Assembly: GCF_904849725.1 (NCBI RefSeq)
Contig: NC_058522.1
Span: forward strand, 455,888,844-455,952,843
DNA: 64,000 nucleotides
Direction: 5' to 3'
Source of the DNA: Hordeum vulgare subsp. vulgare
Taxonomy: Eukaryota > Streptophyta > Magnoliopsida > Poales > Poaceae
Part shown: piece by piece, positions 57,189 through 64,000 of the stretch
Position numbering within the stretch: position 1 is the stretch's first letter
How the letters are laid out: every line of letters begins with the position of its first letter
Position numbers and translations under genes: made by a program
The notes under the pieces: generated by a model
What the model was told of the DNA's origin: nothing
Seen by the model: only the letters and a program-made list of their open reading frames with translations
The model's database searches: none

Positions 57189-58703
57189 TGATACGTCTCC
57201 AACGTATCTATAATTTTTGATGGTTTCATGCTATTATCTTGTCAAACTTTGGATGTTTTGTATGCCTTTTATATATTTTTTGGGACTAACCCATTAACTC
57301 AGTGCCAAGTGTCAATTCCTATTTTCCTGTGTTTTTGACACTTTCCAGAGGAGGATTTGAAACGGAGTCCAAACGGCATAAACTTTCGAATAGATTTTTT
57401 CTGAAATAGAAGATCGGGAGACTTGAGAGCCAAGGCAGGGGGTCCTCATGTACCCCACAAGCCCTCATGGCGCGACCAGGGGGGAGCCCGCGCCACCCTG
57501 GCTTGTGGGCTCCCTGGGCCACCTCTGCCCTAGGTTTTGCGCCTATATATTTCCTAAAATCCCAGAAAAAAATCAGGAGATCATCGAAAGTACTTTTCCG
57601 CCGCCGCAAGCTTGTGTCTCCGCAAGATCCCATCTGGGGCACGTTCTGGTGCCCTGCTAGAGGGGGATTCGGATACGGAGGGCTTCTTCATCAACACCAC
57701 GACCTCTCCAATGATGCGTGAGTAGTTCACCATAGACCTACGGGACCATAGCTAGTATATAGATGGCTTCTTCTCTCTCTTGGATCTTCTATACAAAGTT
57801 CTCCATGATCTTCATGGAGATCTATCCGATGTAATCTTCTTTTGCGGTGTGTTTGTCGAGATCCGATGAATTGTGGATTTATGATCAGATTATCTACGAA
57901 TCTTATTTGAGTTTCCTCTGATATCTCTTATGCATGATTTCAGATCCTTATAATTCTCTTTGAGTTTTGGGTTTTGTCTGGCCAACTAGATCTATCATTC
58001 TTGCAATGGGAGAAATGCTTGGTTTTGGGTTCATACCGTGCGGTGACCTCACCAAGTGACAGAAGGGGTAGCAAGGCACGAATTGTGTTGTTGCCATCAA
58101 GGGTAAAAAGATGGGGTTTTCATCATTGGTTTGAGATTATCCCTCTACATCATGTCATCTTGCTTAAGGCGTTACTCTGTTCGTCATGAACTCAATACAC
58201 TAGATGCATGCTGGATAGCGGTCGATGTGTGGAGTAATAGTAGTAGATGCAGAAAGTACCGGTCTACTTGTCTCGGACGTGATGCCTATATGTATGATAA
58301 TTGCCTTAGATATTGTCATGACTTTGCGCGGTTCTATCAATTGCTCGATAGTAATTTGTTCAGCCACCGTAATACTTGCTATTTTGAGAGAAGCCTCTAG
58401 TGAACACTATGGCCCCCGGGTCTACTCCACACCATATTTTCAACCTTACACTTTTTACTTCGTTGCACTTTCCGCCTTCAGATCTCACTTTGCAATCAAT
58501 CTTGAAGGGATTGACAACCCCTTTAAAGCGTTGGGTGCAAGCTCTTTTGTGTTTGCGCAGGTACTCTGGACTTGACGAGGTTCTCCTACTGGATTGATAC
58601 CTTGTTTCTCAAACTGAGGGAAATACTTACTGCTCATGTGCTGCATCACCCTTTCCTCTTCATGGGAAAAACCAACGCAAGCCCAGTCTCCGACAACGTG
58701 TCA
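57189..58703 (+). repeat. 5' LTR of element C
   Basis: About 1.5 kb. Colinear with 62393 onward apart from the foldback insertion at 63323-63845. The end position is inferred from the PBS distance because the 3' LTR end is not in the window. Confidence 0.8.
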
Positions 58704-58967
58704 ATTTCTGGTGCTTTTGTCTGCTGCCGTAGCAGAAGAATTTCTGGCGCCGTTGCTGGGGAGGATCAAGTCAAGACTCATCCAAGTAAGTGTCGCAAAC
58801 TCATCTCTTGCATTTACTTTCTTTGCTAGTTGCCTCTCGTTTTCCTCTCCCCCACTTCACCAATTTGCCTTTTTCGTTCACCCTTTTCTTTGGCTTGCTT
58901 TCTATTTGCTTGTGTTGCCATGTGCCTTCAATATGCTTGCATCTTCGCTTGCTGAAAATCTAGTGAT

Positions 58968-59717
58968 ATGGATCCTCATCCACTTGCTAATCTCTTTAAG
59001 AGATCCAATTATGTTGATCCAATTGCTAGTGAGTTGAGTGCACTTGACTATCTTTATGGAGTTTTGCTTGAGATGCGTGAATCTGAAAATTTTGAGGAAG
59101 AAATTTATGAAGTGATTGACGAGGGCTCCTTGAATGAAAAGCATGATTGCAATGATTTCATTATAAATTCTATTAATGACAATCATACTATAAATATGCA
59201 AAACCCTAAGCTTAGGGATGCTAGTTTTGCTTTGTCCACTACTTGTTGCAATGATGATGATTGGGGTAATGATTTTGCTTATGATCTTGAAAATTTGTTT
59301 AAGCCTCATGATGATTATGATATTTGCAATAATATTGAAAGTGGGATTGGAGAAGTCATGACTTTAGTTGATTATAATCCCACTATTTTTGAAGAGCGTC
59401 AACTTTGCATGCATGTGGATCATGAAAAGAATATCCTATGTGATAGCTATATTGTTGAATTTGATTATGATCGCACCTGAAATTGTTATGAGAGAGGAAA
59501 ATATTGTGGTAGAAACTTTCATGTTACCAATTCAGCTCTCGTTATGCTGAGATTGCTATTGTCTCTTTCTTCTTCCTTGCATTTGGTAACTATGGGTTGT
59601 CTTGCCAATTTGTTTTCCTATAAAATGCCTATGCATAGGAAGTATGTTAGATTTAGATGTGATTTTCACATGGTTTATGATGCTCTCGTTGTGCTTCAAT
59701 TCTTGTCTTTTGTGTGA
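58968..59717 (+). pseudogene. Orphan ORF of element C, one nonsense codon
   Basis: Homologue of the element B ORF. ATG 58968 (MDPHPLANLFKRSNYVD), acidic (ESENFEEEIYEVIDEG), NEKHDCNDFIINSINDN, QNPKLRDASF, CMHVDHEKNILCDSYIVEFD. A TGA at 59478-59480 interrupts the frame, which then continues in phase (NCYERGKYCG, MPMHRKYVRFRCDFHMVYDA, LQFLSFV) to the natural TGA at 59715-59717. Length without the stop is close to that in element B. Function unknown. Confidence 0.65.
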
Positions 59718-62392
59718 GCATCATTGAATTATCAATGCCTAGCTAAGGGCGTTAAACAATAGCGCTTGTTGGGAGGCAACCCAATGAATTTATCTCTTTT
59801 TCTTTCTGTTTTGTTGTGTCCACAGCATCATAATTCTGTTGTGGTTGTGTTTTTTTTGTTTCTTTTTGTGTTTGAGCCAAGCAAAACCTTTATGATTAGT
59901 CTTGGTAATGGTTGTTTGATCCTGCTGGAAAAGGACAGAAACTTTTCGCTCACGAGATGATTTTCCATTTTTATTCAGAAAGAGCTTTCGAGTTGATTCT
60001 TTTTGCTGCTCATTGATATGCCATTTGCCGAGGCAGTCATAATTTTCAGAATTTTTGAGGTACCAGAAGTATACGAAGTATACAAATTGCTACAGACTGG
60101 TCTGTTTTTGACAGATTCTGTTTTTGTTGAGTTGGTTGCTTGTTTTGATGAAACTATGGTTAGTATCGGGGGCTACTAGCCATGGAAAAGTGAGAATACA
60201 GTAGACCAACACCAATAGAGATAGAATTCAAGTTTGCTACAGTACCAAAAGAGGTGGTAGTTAGTTTTCTTGTGCTAATGATATCACGAGTTTCTGTTTA
60301 AGTTTTGTGTTGCGAAGTTTTCAAGTTTTGGGTTATGTTCTCATGGACAAAGAGATAAGGAGTGGAAAGAGCTCAAGCTTGGGGATGCCCAAGGCATCCC
60401 AAGCCAAATTCAAGGACACCAAAAATCCTAAGCTTGGGGATGCCCCGGAAAGGCATCCCCTCTTTCGTCTTCAATCCATCGGTAACATTACTTGGAGCTA
60501 TATTTTTATTCACCACATGATATGTGTTTTGCTTGGAGCGTCTTGTATCGTAGGAGTCTTTTCTTTTTGTTGTGTCACAATCATCCTTGCTGCACACCTT
60601 TTCGAGAGAGAGAGACATGCACTCATCGTGATTTTGCTAGAATGCTCATAGTGCTTCACTTATATCTTTTGAGCTAGATAATTTTGCTCTATGTGCTTCA
60701 CTTATATCTTTTAGAGCACGGTGGTGTGTGACTTGGTAGTTGGATTATGCTATGAAAGTAGTCCCAAAGGTGATAGGTACCCAAAGAGGATATAAAAACC
60801 TCCATCTTCATGTGCATTGAGTAGAAAGAGAAGTCTTGATTCCTCTCAATTAGTTTTGAGACATGGATTCGGTAATATTAAGAGTTATGTTAGTAGGCTG
60901 TTGTGAATCTAGAAATACTTGTGTTGAAGTTAGTGATTCCCGTAGCATGCACGTATGGTGAACCTCTATGTTAGGAAGTCGGAGCATAATTGATCTATTG
61001 ATTGTCATCCTTTATGTTGAGGTCGGGATCGCGCGATGGTTAACGCCTACCAACCCTTCCCCTAGGAGTATGCGTTTAGCACTTTGTTTCGATTACTAAT
61101 AAAAACTTTCGCAACAAGTATGTGAGTTCTTCATGACTAATGTGAGTCCATGGTATAGATGCACTTTCACCTTCCACCTTTGCTAGCCTCACTAGTGCTG
61201 CGCAATTTTCACCGGTACAGAAACCCACCATATGCCTTCCTCAGAACAGCCACCATACCTACTTACTATGGCATTTTCATAGCCATTCCGAAATATATTG
61301 CCATGCAACTCCCACCGTTCCGTCTCATGACTTCTGCCGTCACTCTCATATTTCCATTGCATGATCGTAAGATAGCTAGCGAGATGTTTCAACGTCATAT
61401 GCCAAGCTAGATCGTTGCACATCCCGGTACACTGCCGGAGGCATTTCCTATAGAGTCATCATCGTTCTAAGCTTTGAGCTGTGAGTAAATAAAAGTGTGA
61501 TGATCATCATTAGATCATTGTACCATGTGAGGAAAAAAAGAGGCCAAAGAGCCCAAATAAAAAAAAAGAGAGGCCAAGAGCCCAATAAAAAAAAAGAGAG
61601 AAAAAGAGAGAAGGGACAGTGCTACTATCTTTTTCCACACTTGTGCTTCATAATATCACCATGTTCTTCATGTTTGAAAGCCTCTCGTTTCGTCAACACC
61701 ATATGCTAGTGGGAATCTTCATTATATAACTTGGCTTGTATATTCCAATGATGGGCTTCCTCAAAATTGCCCTAGGTCTTCGTGAGCAAGCAAGTTGGAT
61801 GCACACCCACTAGTTTTCCTTTTGAGCTTTCACATACTTATAGCTCTAGTGCATCCTTTGTATGGCAATCCCTACTCATTCACATTGATATCTATTAATG
61901 GGCATCTCCATTGCCTTTTGATACGCCGAGTCAATGTGACCATCTCCTCCTTTTTGTCTCACAACCACGACCACACTCTATTCCACCTATAGTGCTATAT
62001 CCATGGCTCACGCTCATGTATTGCGCGATGGTTATAAAAAGTTTGAGAAAGTAAGAGTGCGAAAACAATTACTTGGCCAATACCGGGGTTCTGCATGATT
62101 TACATTAGTTGTGTGAGGATGATGGAGCATAGCCAGACTATATAATTTTGTAGGGATAACTTTCTTTGGCCTTGTTATTTTGAAAGTTCATGATTACCTT
62201 GCTAGTTTGCTTGAAGTATTATTGTTTTCATGTCAATAGCAAACTATTGTTTTGGATCTGAACATTCATGTCACGTGAAAGAAGTTGCAAAGGACAACTA
62301 TACTAGGTAGCATTCCATATCAAAAATTCAGTCTTTATCACTTCCCTACCCGAGGACGAGCAGAATATAGCTTGGGGATGCTTGATACGTCT
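59718..62392 (+). other. Non-coding 3' region of element C
   Basis: After the ORF, TTGGGAGGCAACCCAA at 59769-59784 forms the same hairpin as in element B. A pair of GGGGATGCC/GGCATCCC hairpins lies at 60370-60465, a purine-rich GAGGCCAAGAGCCCAA stretch at 61530-61610, and the PPT AGCTTGGGGATGCT ends at 62392. Open frames here (up to 114 codons) lack support. Confidence 0.7.
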
Positions 62393-64000
62393 CCAACGTA
62401 TCTATAATTTTTGGTGGTTTAATGCTATTATCTTGTCAAACTTTGGATGTTTTGTATGCCTTTTATATATTTTTTGGGACTAACCTATTAACTCAGTGCC
62501 AGTTTTTCCGTGTTTTTGACCCTTTCCAGAGGAGGATTTGAAACGGAGTCCAAATGGAATAAAACTTCCGAAAAGATTTTTTCCGAAAAAGAAGAAGCTC
62601 GGGAGACTTGAGAGCCAAGGTAGGGGGTCCGCAAGGACCCCACAAGCCCTCATGGCGCGACCAGGGGGAGCCCGCGCTACCCTGGCTTGTGGGCTCCCTG
62701 GGCCACCTCTGCCCTAGGTTTTGCCCCTATATATTCCCTAAAATTCCAGAAAAAATCAGGAGATCATCGAAAGTAATTTTCCGCCACCGCAAGCTTCTGT
62801 CTCCGCAAGATCCCATCTGGGGCATGTTCTGGTGCCCTGCCGGAGGGGGATTCAGATGCGGAGGGCTTCTTCATCAACACCATGACCTCTTCGATGATGT
62901 GTGAGTAGTTCACCATAGACCTACGGGTACATAGCTAGTATCTAGATGGCTTCTTCTCTCTCTTGGATCTTCAATACAAAGTTCTCCATGATCTTCATGG
63001 AGATCTATCCGATGTAATCTTCTTTTGCGGTGTGTTTGTCGAGATCCGATGAACTGTGGATTTATGATCAGGTTATCTATGAATCTTATTTGAGTTTCCT
63101 CTGATCTCTCTTATGCATGATTTCATATCCTTGTAATTCTCTTCGAGTTGTGGGTTTTGTCTGGCCAACTAGATCTATCATTCTTGCAATGGAAGAAATG
63201 CTTGGTTTTGGGTTCATATCGTGCGGTGACCTCACCAAGTGACACAAGGGGTAGCGAGGCACGCATCGTGTTGTTTCCATCAAGGGTAAAAAGATGGGGT
63301 TTTCATCATTGGTTTGAGATTAGAGAGAATTCCTTATTTGGCCCTTTCTTAAATTCTTCTTCCCTATTTGGCCCTAAATATTATTTTTTTCCCTATTTGA
63401 CATCTAAACTTCATTTCCTTCCTAATATGGCCCTGTAGTGCAATCTGAACACTAACGGTGTTAAATGTGGTTGTAAAATGACTCTTTTGCCCTTGATGAA
63501 TTGTGGGAACAAAAGTTACTCTCTAGTGTGTGTGACATATTTAAGCCAATAAAAACGTACCAGTAGCTCCATAATAACCGTTGAAAGCATCCAAAATGGA
63601 GCTACTGGTACGTTTTTATTGGCTTAAATATGTCACACACACTAGAGAGTAACTTTTGTTCCCACAATTCATCAAGGGCAAAAGAGTCATTTTACAACCA
63701 CATTTAACACCGTTAGTGTTCAGATTGCACTATAGGGCCATATTAGGAAGGAAATGAAGTTTAGATGTCAAATAGGGAAAAAAATAATATTTAGGGCCAA
63801 ATAGGGAAGAAGAATTTAAGAAAGGGCCAAATAAGGAATTCTCTCTTGAGATTATCCCTCTACATCATGTCATCTTGCTTAAGGCGTTACTCTATTCGTC
63901 ATGAACTCAATACACTAGATGCATGATGGATAGCGGTCGATGTATGGAGTAAGAGTAGTAGATGCAGAAAGTATCGGTCTACTTGTCTCGGACGTGATGC
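62393..64000 (+). repeat. 3' LTR of element C (truncated by window end)
   Basis: Starts TGATACGTCTCCAACG after the PPT. It corresponds to about the first 1.1 kb of the 5' LTR, plus the 532 bp added by the nested foldback and its duplication. Confidence 0.88.
63323..63845. mobile_element. Foldback MITE with 9-bp TSD (Mutator-type)
   Basis: 523 bp with inverted arms of about 250 bp starting GAGAGAATTCCTTATTTGGC, one mismatch seen (near 63435 and 63733), around a loop of about 25 bp near 63573-63595. It is flanked by TTGAGATTA at 63314-63322 and 63846-63854. The 5' LTR at 58123-58140 shows the empty site. A 9-bp duplication fits Mutator-superfamily insertion. Confidence 0.93.

Larger units (their letters stand above)
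57189..64000 (+). mobile_element. LTR retrotransposon C (relative of B), 3' LTR runs off the window
   Basis: 5' LTR 57189 to about 58703 (TGATACGTCTCCAACG; end inferred at GTGTCA), PBS TGGCGCCGTTGCTGGGGA at 58745-58762, orphan ORF, hairpin-rich 3' region, PPT, and 3' LTR from 62393. No gag, protease or pol. The left flank AAGAG (57184-57188) would be the TSD; the right copy is outside the window. It lies in the right subterminal region of the second CACTA. Confidence 0.88.

Overview
The window looks like intergenic DNA from a large grass genome of the Triticeae type (wheat, Aegilops, barley or a relative). The evidence is a BARE/Angela/WIS-type LTR, three LTR elements beginning TGATACGTCTCC with a tRNA-Asp-type primer binding site, Stowaway MITEs ending CTCCCTCCGT, and CACTA transposons with TTTAGTCCCGG subterminal repeats. 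Family names come from memory of sequence style; no database was searched. I see no bacterial-style gene, CRISPR array, rRNA or tRNA, and no convincing ordinary host gene.

Layout: (1) 1-7,000: inner part of a large Mutator-like (MULE) element. It holds a C48/Ulp1-type peptidase gene on + whose six visible exons splice in frame, a broken GC-rich gene, and a broken FAR1-type MULE transposase on -. (2) 7,434-12,700: left end of a CACTA relative split by a 4.36-kb probable solo LTR lying in minus orientation. (3) 12,700-15,840: low-copy sequence rich in CATGCATG, without a recognisable gene. (4) 15,840-47,357: a CACTA block read leftwards. It holds the accessory ORF2 (Ulp1-like, catalytic Cys lost), an internal promoter island, a 335-bp tandem array, and the TNP2 transposase gene cut into four pieces by three retroelements: element A (22,989-32,762, TSD CACAT), a solo Angela-type LTR (35,117-36,905, TSD GTACT) and element B (37,319-45,213, TSD TGTGT). 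Removing each insertion with one TSD copy restores the reading frame across the junction. The block has two right ends (45,929 and 47,357), each with its own TNP2 start, so two CACTA copies were nested and then collapsed. (5) 47,631-57,188: a second CACTA with a B3-like gene remnant, the same promoter island and 335-bp array, and a 24-copy 146-bp satellite where TNP2 should be. (6) 57,189-64,000: element C, a relative of element B, whose 3' LTR carries a 523-bp near-perfect foldback with a 9-bp TSD.

The transposase and ORF2 copies are degenerate and the LTR elements lack pol, so they would depend on helpers. The most unusual points are: a plant snRNA/U6-like promoter (USE plus TATA) beside the 335-bp arrays in both CACTAs, facing a short structured RNA candidate; the satellite replacing a transposase gene; an orphan ORF shared by elements B and C, followed by a shared hairpin; PPT-like hairpin pairs inside B and C; and an LTR-like internal promoter region before the accessory ORF of element A.
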